Shown one piece after another: positions 11,473 to 22,855 of a stretch of 64,000 nt of DNA (positions are counted from its first letter, which is position 1; the number at the start of each line of letters is the position of its first letter). The notes below the pieces were generated by a model, which saw nothing but the letters and a program-made list of their open reading frames with translations, did no database searches and was not told the DNA's origin. The translations under genes were made by a program, and so were the position numbers. The stretch comes from Poa pratensis (lineage: Eukaryota; Streptophyta; Magnoliopsida; Poales; Poaceae): NCBI GenBank assembly GCA_947311845.1, contig CAMZMU010000040.1, positions 69,359,560 to 69,423,559 on the forward strand, given 5' to 3'.

Positions 11473-14160
11473 TCATGTTACCTTGTATTGTATTGATATG
11501 GATCCAATCATAATGTTTTGATATCCTTCTTGATGATCATATATAGGGCAATCAATACTTCCCACTTTGATAGTTTTAAAATTGGAGATGGTATTGACTC
11601 CATAAATCTTGTCAACTTTCTTGGGGAAATAAACAGTATGTTCTTTATCATTAACATTGAAAGTTACTTTTCCTTTATTGCAATCAATAACAGCACCTGC
11701 AGTATTTAGAAAAGGTCTTCCAAGAATAATAGACATATTATCATCTTCAGGCATTTCAAGAACAACAAAATCAGTCAAAATTAAACAATTGTTAGCCACT
11801 TGAACAGGGACATCCTCACAAATGCCAACAGGAACAGCAGTAGATTTATCAGCCATTTGCAAAGATATATCAGTAGGTATCAATTTATCAAGATAGAGTC
11901 TCTTATAGAGAGAAAAAGGCATAACACTAACTCCTGCTCCCAAATCACATAAAGCAGTTCTAACATAATTATTCTTGATGGAGCAAGGGATGGTTGGTAT
12001 ACCTGGATCTCCAAGCTTCTTAGGAACCTTGCCATTGAAAGAATAATTAGCAAGCATAGTAGAAATTTCCTCATTAGGAATTTTCCTCTTGTTAGAAACA
12101 ATATCTTTCATATACTTTGAGTAAGGAGGCAATTTAATAGCATCAGTCAAAGGAATTTGCAAGAACAAGGGTTTCATCCATTCACAAAATTTATTATAAT
12201 GTTCTTCTTCCTTTGATTTTAGTTTCTTAGTTGGAAAAGGCATTTGCTTTTGAACCCAAGGTTCCCTTTCATTACCATGTTTCTTAGCAATGAAGTCTTC
12301 CTTAGTGTACTTTGTGTTTTTAGTATGCTTTTCAGGTTCCTTTTCACTAACTTCTTTATCAAGAGCATCATTTTTATCCTTATCACTATCAAGTTCATTA
12401 CCACTTTCAGTTTCAGCATCAGAGATAGATATACTATTAGGATCATTAACAGTTTCAGAGGATTCTACAACATTTTTATGTTTCTTCTTCTTCTTTTTCT
12501 TAGAAGGAGAAACTGGATTTTCAGCTAGTTGAGAATCTTGTTCAATTCTTTTAGGTGTCCCTCAGGATATAAAGGATCCTGAGTATGAGCTCCACTTCTA
12601 GTGCTAACATAGACAGGTTTTAATTTTTCTTTAGAAGCATTGGCTAACATGTCTTGTTGCACTTTAGTGAGTTGATCAATTTGAGTTTGAACCATATGGA
12701 AATGTTTAATAAGCATCTTAACATCATTGGAGGTTCTCTCCACAATATCATGCAACTTACTAATAGCTAGAGAGTTTTCATGCAAATGATTCTCTACTCT
12801 CATATTAAAATTATCTTGCTTAATAACATAATTATCAAATTCATCTAAGCATTGATCAGGTGGTTTAGAGTAGGGAATATCTCCTTCATCGAACCTGTGG
12901 AGAGAGTGAACCTCAATTATGGATGGATGAGGAATTGGCTTACACAAATCTTCAATAGGTGGAAGGTTCTTCACATCTTCAGATTTAATACCCTTCTCAA
13001 TGAGAGTCTTCTTGGCCTCCCTCATTGTTTCATCATTCAATTCAATCATACCTCCCCTCTTCTTTGATATTGGTGTCGGTGTAGGTGTGGGGGTCGGCGC
13101 AGGTAGAGTCCAATCATCATAATTCTGGCTGATTTTAGCCAATAATTCTTCAGCTTCTTCAGGGGTTCTTTTCCTGAAAACACAACTAGCACAACTATCC
13201 AGATATGCTCTAGATTCAATAGTTAGTCCACTGTAAAATATATCAAGTAGATCATGCTTTTCCAAATCATGTCCAGGCCGAGCTCTGATAAGAGAGCAAA
13301 ACCTTGTCCATGCCTCTGGAAGTTTCTCTTCATCTTCCTGGTCAAAGTTATAAATTCTCTGCAAAGCATCATGTTGAGCACTAGCAGGGAAATATTTCTG
13401 AAAGAAAACATAAGCAAACCAGTAGGACTAGTAATAGAACCAGGAGACAAGTTGTTATACCAAGCTTTAGCATCATCTTTTAATGAGAAAGGAAAAATCT
13501 TAGCAACAAAATAGCTACGCTTCTTAATATCATCAGAAAATAAGCCACTCAAAGTAGAGAGCTCATTCATGTGCTCTACAGCACTTTCACTCTTAGTGCC
13601 ACAAAAAGGAGTTTTCTCAACAATAGATATATGAGATAAATCAAGAGAAAAATCATAATCCTTATCTTTAATGTTTATAGGAGAAGTGGCAAACTTAGGA
13701 TCAGGTGACAACTTGTATTTAACAGCATGTTGTGCAAGAAAATTTCTAATATTACTTGCACCAGTAGTAGCATTACATTTATCAATAAAATCATCATCAA
13801 GTTCCACATAAGTTTCATCAGGATCATCATCACAAGTATAATCCCTTAACTCAGGTGAATAAACAGGAGTAGTAGGACTTCCATTAGGTGTTCTAGTATT
13901 TTCAAGTTGTTTAGACTAGCAATAGCAGCATCTAAAAGTGGACCTAATGAAATATTCTCATCAATCACAGTAGAAGCATCATCAACATTATCAGAGGCAA
14001 TTTCAGATTCAGCAGTAGTACCAACACGTGAAGATTGTGGTGGTGTAACAAGTTGACTCAATACAGATGGTGAGTCAAGAGCAGCAGAGGTACTAAGTGT
14101 CGTACCTTTTCTTGTAGTGGATGGCAATACACGGACCCTCTCATCACGAGCTTTACCCAT
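11473..14160 (-). pseudogene. gag and aspartic protease region of Gypsy element (frameshifted)
   Basis: It reads from the PBS side in several frames. 14160-13846 is the N-terminal gag leader. 13807-13223 holds a gag segment with KDDAKAWYNNLSPGS. 13364-12525 continues with the retrotransposon gag core (EAWTRFCSLIRARPGHDL, FYSGLTIESRAYLD). 12243-11473 is a retropepsin-like domain with LCDLGAGVSVMPFSLYKRL and SIILGRPFLNTAGAVID. The usual active-site DSGA/DTGA reads DLGA, so catalysis is doubtful. No CCHC zinc knuckle is obvious. Frameshifts near 13380 and between 12525 and 12243 break the polyprotein, and no RT or integrase follows. Confidence 0.85.
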
Positions 14161-14220
14161 GATGAATAAATTTCAGCGAGCAATATAGATCACAAGTGAA
14201 CTCACAAATAAAGCTATGCT

Positions 14221-14237
14221 CCCCGGCAACGGCGCCA
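14221..14237 (-). other. Primer binding site (tRNA-Asp type) of Gypsy element
   Basis: On the minus strand the 17 bases read TGGCGCCGTTGCCGGGG, complementary to the 3' end of plant tRNA-Asp (GTC). It is separated from the LTR end (14249) by 11 bases. Confidence 0.85.
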
Positions 14238-14248
14238 GAAAATAGTCT

Positions 14249-15660
14249 TGATGACCCACAAGTATAGGGGATCGCAACAGTCTTCGAGGGAAGTAAAACC
14301 CAATTTATTGATTCGACACAAGGGGAGCCAAAGAATACTTGAGAGCCTTAACAGCGGAGTTGTCAATTCAGCTGCACCTGTGAATAGTCTTGCTCGACAC
14401 AGATTATCAGTAGCAACAGTTTTATAGCAGTAGTAGCGGTGAAATAATAGCAGCAGTAAATAGAGACAGCAGTAAATAGAGACAGCAGTAGTGATTGCAG
14501 TAAACAGTAGGATTAAAACACTGTAGGCATAGGGATGGATGAACGGGCGCTGCATGGATAAGATAGCTCATATAATAATCAAGACATAGGCATTGCAGAT
14601 AATAATGATAAAGCATCCAAGTACTAAGTAAACATAGGCATGTGTTCCGTATATAGTCGTACGTGCTCGCAATGAGAAACTTGTACAACATCTTCTGTCC
14701 TACCAGCCGGTGGCAGCCGGGCCTCAAGGGAATCTACTGGTAATTAAGGTACTCCTTTTAATAAAGTACCGGAGCAAAGCATTAACACGCCGTGAACACA
14801 TGTGATCCTCACATCGCAGCCATTCCCCTCGGCTGTCCCAATTATTGTCACTTTGGGACCTCGGGTTCCGGACAACAATATGTGTATACAACTTGCAGGT
14901 ATGATCAATAAACAGTGCATATCATTATGAAACAATAACATGTTCAGATCTGAAATCATGGCACTCGGGCCCTAGTGACAAGCATTAAGCTCAACAAGTT
15001 GCAACAACATCAATAAGTACTAACAACGGATACTAGGCACCATGCCCTAATGATCTTATAACTTATTACATGAACAATCTCATCCAATCCCTACCATCCC
15101 CCTCAGCCTACAGCAGGGAATTACTCACACATGGATGGGGGAAACATGGATGGTCGATGGAGAAGCGTCGGTGATGATGATGGCGATGATCTCCTCCAAT
15201 TCCCCGTCCCGGCGGAGTGCCAGAACGGAGTTTCTGGTCCCCGAAATAGGTTTCGCGATGGCGGCGGCGTACGGTGATGTTTCTGGATGAAGTGGACGAC
15301 CCCCTCGCGTTTTAGGTCAGAGAGGGTTAAGTAGTCGAAAGGGGGACTCGGGGAGGTGCCCGAGTCGCCCTCCTCAGTGGCTGGCGCGGTGGGCCCCCAG
15401 GCCGCGCCACCATGTGGTTTGGGCCACTCGTGGCCCATCTCTGCTCCCCTTCTGGCTCCGTGAGTCTTCTGGTAAAATAGGAGGTTTGCGATCTTTTCTG
15501 GTGTTTTTCCCGAAAGTTGACTTTCTGCACAAAAACAAGACACCAGGGCAATTCTGCTGAAAACAGCGTTAGTCCGCATTAGTTGTATTCAAAACACACA
15601 AGTTAGAGGTAAAACAATAGCAAAAGTGTTCGGGAAAGTAGATACGTTTTGGACGTATCA
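14249..15660 (-). repeat. 5' LTR of Gypsy element
   Basis: 1412 bp, near-identical partner of 6087-7480. It contains a tandem duplication of agtaaatagagacagc near 14456-14487 absent from the other LTR. Confidence 0.92.
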
Positions 15661-15964
15661 CCCACCCGGGACGCCGCAATCGGGACTAGAGCCCCCCCCC
15701 CCCCCTCTAGTACCGGGTGGCTTACGGCCCGGTACAAGAGAGGTCCACGCGGGGCCGTGGCAGAGCGCGTGGCTGAGGACTTCTTGTACCGGGCCGTAAT
15801 ACGACCCGGGACAAGAGGGTCCCCACGTGGCGGCCTCTGCCTTTTTTTGTTTTTCCAGCTTATTGAATATAAACTACGATTAATCTTGCAAAATATATGG
15901 TTAATTAATTACAAATCAGAAAAATAAATATAGCATATCAAAATATTCATAAAAGAAATATTTA

Positions 15965-16140
15965 TGAGAATTCGACCGGGACTAGAGCCGTCTATTCGAT
16001 TACAACTGGGACTAGATCCTGTCTATTCGATTACAACCGGGAATATAGCCCGTCTATTCGATTACAACTGGGATTAGAGCCCGTGTATTCGATTACATAG
16101 AGGTCGACCGGGACTAGAACCCGTCTGTTCGATTACATGG
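15965..16140 (-). repeat. CACTA subterminal repeat array
   Basis: Five near-copies of a 31-32 bp unit containing gggactagagcccgtctatt and then cgattaca lie between the Ulp1-like ORF and the CACTA end. Arrays like this are typical TNPA-type binding regions of En/Spm elements. The copies differ at one to four positions. Confidence 0.8.
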
Positions 16141-16149
16141 AGATCATTT

Positions 16150-17640
16150 CCTAGACCCGTCGATGGCATTGTATCTTCCCTTTGTGTTTATTACATAGTC
16201 CATCAAAAATCCCGCAATTTCCTCTTGAAGTGGTCGAAAGCGGTCCTTTAGTTCCAGGTTCCTCCGCATGCTATCCATCTATAAAAGAAGGAGATCAATG
16301 TGAATATCAATCATCATAACAGAAATTATGAATGACACTCAACACAATTGATGGTAATAAAATAAAACTGTGAATATATTTTGTTCACTTACGTATAGAA
16401 ATGTCCGTGGGTTCCGCTCACTGACCTCCCGGTGAATCCACTGGCACACGAAGTATCCACACAAATTGGTCCCCGGTGGCTGCCTCTCGCAGTACTTTAC
16501 GATAATAGATTTCAATCAAATAATAATCAAGCATGGTATGATGGTATTGAAATTTGAATTAAAGAGATGCGCGAACCTAGCTCGTACTACTTACCTTGTC
16601 AGGATAAAAACTATGCACCTCTTTAAATTGACCTGCTGTCCTCACTCTGAATTCTTTCCAAATGTTGCCCGTCAAACAAATGAATAAATGAGTTATTAAT
16701 TAGTTACTTGATATCTCAGGAATTGAACAAATTAAAGAGACCGATATAGTACGATAGAAAATACCTTTGGAGGACATCTATAATTAGTTGGTACCTCTCT
16801 TGAGGCCACCCCAATGAGTCGTAGACGTCAACTCTTGCATCATCAACTTGAATGATTAGCAGAATGTAATGGTCGCTGCGCACGTTTATATATGTCAGTA
16901 ACTAATCAGTTACACTTAACATCGAGTAAGCAAAAATTAATATATACAAGACAGTAACACTCTTAATTACCTGAAGTGGTAAGGAAACAATATCTTCCTT
17001 TTATAATCTTGCCTCAGTATGAACCTAAACAAGTTGGCCTTCGTTTCCTCGGGGTAATCCCGTAGCAATTTTTCATTAATTCGGACCGGGTCAACGAACC
17101 CAAAGTCAAATATTCTCATTCTGTCACATTCATCACTCTTCATTCTGCATAATAGCGTAGTGAGCATAATTAGAACAAGCAATGACCGAGCTGAGCTATA
17201 GATTTTATTTTAGAAATAAATGAATTGAATCACTTACAGACAATAGGTACTGACGATACTCAAGTCCAGGGAGTCAAGCTGGTATAACTGATAGAGTTCT
17301 TCAAGATAAACATGTAACTCGTCTTTACCTATGTAATGTTCTTCTGTAACTTGCACAAGGAGCACTTTTCGACCTTCCCTTGTGACATTCATGTACCAGT
17401 CATGCAGTCTTCGCATTTGTGTTGGTAGAAACTCGATCTGATCAGGTGGCACTAGAGACTTCCCGTATTCCCAGGTCCATTTATCTACATGCATATAGGG
17501 GGGGGGGAGCTCTTCTGCATCCAGTTGAGAAAGTGACATACCAACTTCGGCAGCAAATTTCGCGCGGTAGGCTAAATCATCAGTGTCCGCCGCGTGCGCG
17601 GAGCCCTTATCAGTGGTCACCTTGAGCGGGGAGATCGACT
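16150..17640 (-). pseudogene. CACTA-encoded Ulp1-like (C48) cysteine protease region
   Basis: Exon-like blocks on the minus strand. 17620-17234 includes WTWEYGKSLVPPDQIEFLPT and the block ending in YHIGKDEL-like sequence with HVYLEELYQLY. About 17160-16967 reads IFDFGFVDPV and ILFPYHF. About 16885-16765 carries the His block DHYILLIIQVDDARVDVYDS with its Asp. About 16505-16395 carries the nucleophile block PPGTNLCGYFVCQW. About 16290-16155 is the C-terminal RMDSMRRN-type tail. His, Asp and Cys of the C48 triad are therefore present. Such domains are routinely carried by Triticeae CACTA elements. Splice junctions were not fully resolved and the upstream part is broken by the LTR insertion at 18112. 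Confidence 0.75.
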
Positions 17641-18111
17641 GTTTTGACTATGCTCCGAGCAGGGCAACGTCTCTTTTTCTTTTCCCGCTGTCACTAGTAC
17701 TTGTCGTCTTGCTGGGGCGAATTCTACTCAGACAGCGTGCATAGTTATCTTTCCTATTTATCTCGAGTTGCGAAGGATGATTAAGAAAATCCGTAGCCCA
17801 CTTTTTTTATCTGCCGTATATACTTGCTTCGGTGGGGGTTTTTCGGTTCCATCTGTCTTTCATGTCGGCTGCCACGGCCACGGCGTTTTCCTCTACAGTC
17901 ATGTCCCAAGGTCTCGGGGGAGGAACCTTCGGTACTTTTGGGAGGGGCTCTTGTCGGGGTATCGGCGATCGTCGCGACGGAAACCCATTAGTGACGAAAC
18001 GACGGTCTTCGTCGACTGGGTGCTCCTAGTGGGCGGAGGAGGCAGAGGAGACGGCTGAGGAGTCTGCTGAGGCAGCGGCGGAGGAGACGGCTGAGGAGTC
18101 TGTTGAGGCGG
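17641..18111 (-). pseudogene. Proline-rich linker of the CACTA ORF, cut by LTR insertion
   Basis: The minus strand encodes repeated PQQTPQPSP blocks followed by RSTQSTK and basic sequence, continuing the ORF interrupted at 24094. The immediate 5-bp flanks are GGCGG (18107-18111) and GGCGA (24094-24098), an imperfect target duplication. Confidence 0.7.
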
Positions 18112-19628
18112 TGATGCATGTAAAATGCATACATGAACTTTGCATTATATTACTTATATTTCAATCATATTTGCATCATATAAGGGTTATATCATTGTTT
18201 TATATTGATTTTGGGAATATTTCACAGTTTCCCTATTTTTCTGGAATTAACCCTGCACTGGCAGAAAACCGTATTTTCTATATTTTGATGTTTCAAGGAC
18301 CCAAACGACGTCCAAATGACCTAATATTTTGCGGGGATCATTTTTTGGAAGGAACAAACCGTAGGAGCGAAGGAAGCGAAAAAATGGAAACCCGAGGGCC
18401 AAAAGAGGTGGGCCCACGCGGCCAGATTCCTTGGCCGCGTGGGACCCCCTATCCTGGGCCTCGAGCCTCCGATGCTGTCGATCTTCGTCCCCGTGCCTTC
18501 GTCTTGACCTAAAAACGACTATAAAAATAGTCCCCCGACGGCTTTCGGAAGGGAGTGCCGCAGAAACACAAAACCACGAAACAGAAGACCTGGAGCTGCA
18601 GATTGGAGGGGAAAACTCTGGCGGGGCGCTGCCGGGGTGGTCTCCATCTTCTCCAACATCTCCACCATCATCACCATGATGAAGGGGGAGTAGTCCACCC
18701 CCTGGACTTTGGGTTTGTGGTGGTAACTTGATCTAATCTCTCTATGTATGATCATTGTTGAAATCCATATGATGTGCCTTGCATAAGTATGGATCTATCT
18801 ATGTAATTCCTATGGTGGATATTGTGGTATGAGATGATATTTGTTATGCATTTACCGTTGTGTTGGATCTTTTATGACTTGTCATACTTTGGAGATATTC
18901 TATGATGCATGTGATGGTTCGATTTATGCATAATGCCTTGTTTATCCATGTCATGAGGTGATTGACACCACCAAGTGTAGATAGATGAGAGAGATGTGGT
19001 CATGCACACGAAATATGAATCATTGCACTAGTGTTTAGAATATTGTCCATTATGAAGTATGATGTATGTAGGTATGGAATGGCCGATGTGACAACGGCAT
19101 ATGTATTGAGTGACACAATATAGCCCAACATCCTTTATCTGGGGGTAAAAAGGAAGAAGTATGATGTGGGAGTGACAACAAACCACGCTAGCCTTACGAG
19201 GGTGACCTAGCAACACAAATGATTATTTTCTTTCAACTATGTGTTTTAGGACATGTAGCCGTCATAGAATTTTACCATTAAAGCATGACAATTGTGTGTA
19301 CTTTTTATCTATAACATGATAATCACCATAAATGGGAGAGAGGATTGAGTGAACCCATGTCCATTGTTCCTATAAGAGAAAACCTTTGTCTTGTCCTCTT
19401 GCATTGAAGAGGATTGGGACACTTTTACATTCTTGTTTTGTTACATTAAACTTCCATCCATTAAATCAACCATCTTGTTCTTTAAACTTGTTTAGTGCAT
19501 AATCAACTAAAACTTGTGACACTTTAGTTGTAGGGAATAGATAACTTTTCCTTCTTGCTCATGCGGATCGATACCCTACTTCCACATTGAGAGGTGCTAC
19601 AGTGATCCCCTGCTCTTGGGGGTTATCA
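18112..19628 (+). repeat. Left (5') LTR, 1517 bp
   Basis: Starts tgatgcatgtaaaatgcat and ends cttgggggttatca. It contains a perfect 12-bp stem (18413-18424 with 18432-18443, 7-base loop) and is followed after 10 bases by the PBS. Confidence 0.88.
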
Positions 19629-19638
19629 AGTACTTTTC

Positions 19639-19655
19639 TGGCGCCGTTGCCGGGG
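19639..19655 (+). other. Primer binding site (tRNA-Asp type)
   Basis: TGGCGCCGTTGCCGGGG, 17 bases complementary to the plant tRNA-Asp 3' end, 10 bases after the LTR. Confidence 0.85.
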
Positions 19656-19976
19656 AGCGTAGCGCTTAAGTTTCTATTCTTGTGTGCACTAGACTTTAGA
19701 TTTATTTTATCTTGTTTTATATTTTACTATCACCTAAGCTTGGGGAGGTTGCACCTACGTGAGCATCATCTTATCCATCTTTACCTTCAAATCATTTTAT
19801 TTTGTTTTGTTATTGTCTTGCATATTTTGGTTTGCATATTTTATTTTCAGTTTTGCATTTTGTGTTGCATTGGTTATTTCGTTTTGCATTGTTCAGTATC
19901 ATTCTATTTTCAGTTTTCATCTAAAAACTTAAAATCCATAAAAATTAAGTGTTGCTTTTGATTTGTGTTTCAAGCT

Positions 19977-21479
19977 ATGGAGGAAGGTTATGTCAAAACT
20001 ATTGGAGCTTACTATGAATATCGATCTACCAAAGAAGGAAATAGAATGCTAGAATTGCTTCAACATCTCGATGATATGGCTATTGAGTTTTGTGAATTAC
20101 ATGATGTAACTTGCTGCTTTAGAAAAGACTATAAACACTCTCCCTATCAATGTAAGCACAACAGTGATCCTCTAATTGCTTGTTATCGTGAAAATAAATT
20201 TTCATGCCCTGATATAGAACAAGTTGAGAAATATATTGCTTATGTTGCAGCCCATGAAATAGACTTTCTTATTGATAATTTTTTTGCAACTAGTCATGAA
20301 GCTCGTGTAATGAAAGGACACATTTCTATTCTTCTCCAACTTTGCAAAAAAGAGTTTAGTGATAATGTTTATGTTAAAGAAAGAATTCTTGCTGCCATGG
20401 AAAGTACTAATATTTTGCAGGAAAAGGATAATGAAAACATAAGCTTGGAAGAGGAAGTATGTGAAGAGGAGATTGAAATGGATGTGTTCCATCCTAAGCT
20501 TGGGGAAGAATTGGATCTCCCAACTTCACCATCAACATTTGATAGTAGCACTCAAACTCAAAAGTCTTTTGTTATTTATGAAAACCCATGTTATGATGAG
20601 TGTCAAACTAAAAATTCTATGGTCCTATATGATAACTCATGCTATTATGATGAAAGTAATAATGCTCCTTTACTTTCTATTAATGCTACTAGTGAACTTA
20701 TTGATGATAATGAGGAGTATTGCTTAAATATGCTATATGATAATGCTTTAGATGATGGTCCTATGCTTATTGATAAACCTCCATGTTTAGTTGTTACTAA
20801 ATTATGTGAGGATAAAAATGATATACTTGCTGTTTGTGATGTTACTCTTACTCATGAGAGTCCTACTTTGTTTCTGGATTCTCCTAATTACACCATAGAG
20901 GAGAAATTTGCTTATGTTGAGAAATACTTATGTGGTTTGCAATTACCTTTAGTTCCAAATCTTTGTTGCAACCATGATATTAAACTTGATATTGATCTTA
21001 ATAACTATTTTGAAAGAGGGAAGCATGCTAATGAATTCCATAATAAATTTAATGATTCTCTTTATGTACCTAAATTATCTAAGTTGGATGAGTCCAATGG
21101 TTATATGGGTGAATTTACTTTTACTTCTTGCAACTATTATGAAAGAGGAGGTGATAAGAGCCCTCTTTATGTTGCTAATAACTATAAGTTGCAAGTATCT
21201 ACTGTTAATACGCATTGGAAAATTTCTATTTATTGTGCTTCATTCATATACAAAATGCCAATGCATAGAAAGAAAGTTAGACTTTGTTGTTATTACTTTT
21301 GTGTTCACAGTAAAAAAAATTACTTTTGTGTTTTGTTTTTCTCTCTACTAGGTCTCAACTTGAATATTATTTTGATTGGATTGATAACACCATGGGACCC
21401 TGATATTATGCATGAACACTTCTCAAGGAAGAGGGACACACCAAAGAACAAGCTCCCTCATGAGCTTCAACCTTCATGA
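19977..21479 (+). CDS. Uncharacterised ORF of non-autonomous Triticeae LTR element
   Basis: About 500 codons from the Met that begins EEGYVKTIGAY; another Met lies four codons upstream at 19965. There is no enzymatic motif. The N-terminal third is helical and contains scattered Cys/His (ELHDVTCCFRKDYKH). The middle is acidic with many Asp/Asn/Tyr and short repeats around YDNSCYYDES. The C-terminal 100 residues turn basic and then hydrophobic (near 21240-21390) and may read into non-coding sequence. ORFs of this type are familiar from large non-autonomous retrotransposons in Triticeae, but their role is not known to me. The open frame and 72% AT codon bias contrast with the GC-rich host genes. 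Confidence 0.6.
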   Translation: MEEGYVKTIGAYYEYRSTKEGNRMLELLQHLDDMAIEFCELHDVTCCFRKDYKHSPYQCKHNSDPLIACYRENKFSCPDIEQVEKYIAYVAAHEIDFLIDNFFATSHEARVMKGHISILLQLCKKEFSDNVYVKERILAAMESTNILQEKDNENISLEEEVCEEEIEMDVFHPKLGEELDLPTSPSTFDSSTQTQKSFVIYENPCYDECQTKNSMVLYDNSCYYDESNNAPLLSINATSELIDDNEEYCLNMLYDNALDDGPMLIDKPPCLVVTKLCEDKNDILAVCDVTLTHESPTLFLDSPNYTIEEKFAYVEKYLCGLQLPLVPNLCCNHDIKLDIDLNNYFERGKHANEFHNKFNDSLYVPKLSKLDESNGYMGEFTFTSCNYYERGGDKSPLYVANNYKLQVSTVNTHWKISIYCASFIYKMPMHRKKVRLCCYYFCVHSKKNYFCVLFFSLLGLNLNIILIGLITPWDPDIMHEHFSRKRDTPKNKLPHELQPS

Positions 21480-22855
21480 TCACCAAAGTAAGAAGCCTAG
21501 CTACATGGCTATAAAGAAAGCGCTTTACGGGAGGCAACCCGGTTGTTTTTATTTTTGAATTTCTTTATGTCCTCTTGCTGTAACAAGAGGCTCAGTTTTT
21601 AGTTTTGTTTCTGGAATTTTTAATAAAGTGCCAATTTTTACCCGTTTTGGTTTGAAAAAGTTGCTATTTGTATTCGGAGATTTTATTCCAGCACGAATCT
21701 GTGCACGGTATGATTTTTCATTTCTATTCTGTAACTCCGAATGAGCTGAAATTTGAAATGTAATTGCAACTTTTCATCCTCTGTAAGCGTGAATTGTTTC
21801 AGATTTTTTCGACATATTTAAGTAGGGTAGAAAAATGCGTTTTTCTGCTGCTGTTTTTCTGGACAGATTCTGTCCCATTTTGTTTGATGCATTCTTTGAA
21901 CTTTTAACTTGAATCTTTTTGATCCAATTGAGTTTATAAGTAGGCATAAAACATTATATACTTTCTGGACATGTTTCACATTTTTGTTTAAGGATTTTAT
22001 GCAGCAAGCAATTCATTTGTCTATCACTACTAATGTCACCCCACAGAAAAGAGATGAGAGAAACGGTGTTTTGAAGTTTTTTCACAGGGATTAGAGGAGA
22101 TGCACCAAGAGTTATCCAAGGATGGTGAAGACCATAAGCTTGGGGATGTGAAGACAACCCCACTGGACCAACACACTCTCGGTTTGCACACGTCTAACTT
22201 CTGTTTTTCGATCAATGCACTTTATCGCATAAACTTGGAGCGTCTTTTATTTTTGTTATTTCGGTTTGATTTTTGTTTGCTTGAGACCACCACTTTTCAT
22301 TTATGTTATGAGAGAGCTACTGGAAATTTGGGTTGAATTAAGTTGGATGTTATTAAAAAGATTGGGAAAGAGATGTTTGAGTTGATTCAAAAAGATACAT
22401 ATAGTTGCATGATTCATGTGTTTTTTAATGAATATTAATTTGCAAGTGTTTTATCAAGAGCTATCTTTTATTCATGTTTTGATGCTGAATGTTACTTTAC
22501 TTTGTTTAACATGGATTGATTAGTTCTATGGACACTTATGCATGCATTTAGACGGTCAACTTCCTCCCTTTTGCTAGCCCAAAAATTCCAACAAGTAAAA
22601 ACTTGTTTTCCAACACCTTCAACCAAAGTTTTCCAGTGAGTCCACCATATCTACCTATTAGCTTAATGCTATTCCGAGTATGTTTATCATGTTATATTGT
22701 ATTATCTATGTTTTCAAATTAAAATGCTTATGTTATTGATTGTTATGGGAAAGTTGGTTAAAAAGCTCTCACGAACTTGATGCACACTTTACTTTTATTG
22801 CACTTAATAAACATGAACCATTGTGATTAAAATTATGAAGTTGTATGCTTGACAA
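21480..22855 (+). other. 3' non-coding region of LTR element
   Basis: No ORF of note. It carries the phrase gaaagcgctttacgggaggc just after the stop, and a purine-rich aagcttggggatgtgaag stretch near 22136 that could be a degenerate polypurine tract. The rest is AT-rich up to the inverted LTR. Confidence 0.5.

Larger units (their letters stand above)
6087..15660 (-). mobile_element. Athila-like Gypsy LTR retrotransposon lacking RT/integrase
   Basis: A complete 9574-bp element with TG...CA LTRs, a CCCAC target duplication (6082-6086 and 15661-15665), a PBS next to the right LTR and a polypurine tract next to the left LTR, so transcription runs on the minus strand. The interior encodes a damaged gag and a retropepsin-like domain, then a separate 380-codon ORF in the 3' half. 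Reverse transcriptase, RNase H and integrase motifs are absent, so it is non-autonomous. The LTRs (1412 and 1394 bp) differ by one 16-bp tandem duplication and a few small indels, which indicates a fairly recent insertion. Athila affiliation rests on the layout (long LTRs, gag-protease, extra 3' ORF) and is inference. Confidence 0.88.

Noticed and set aside
15694..15706. Poly-C run as a functional element
   Set aside because: Simple homopolymer in the CACTA subterminal region, next to an insertion site; likely slippage or assembly-sensitive.
15965..16140. Regular repeats resembling a CRISPR array
   Set aside because: Plant DNA, units are contiguous without spacers, and the position is the CACTA subterminal region.
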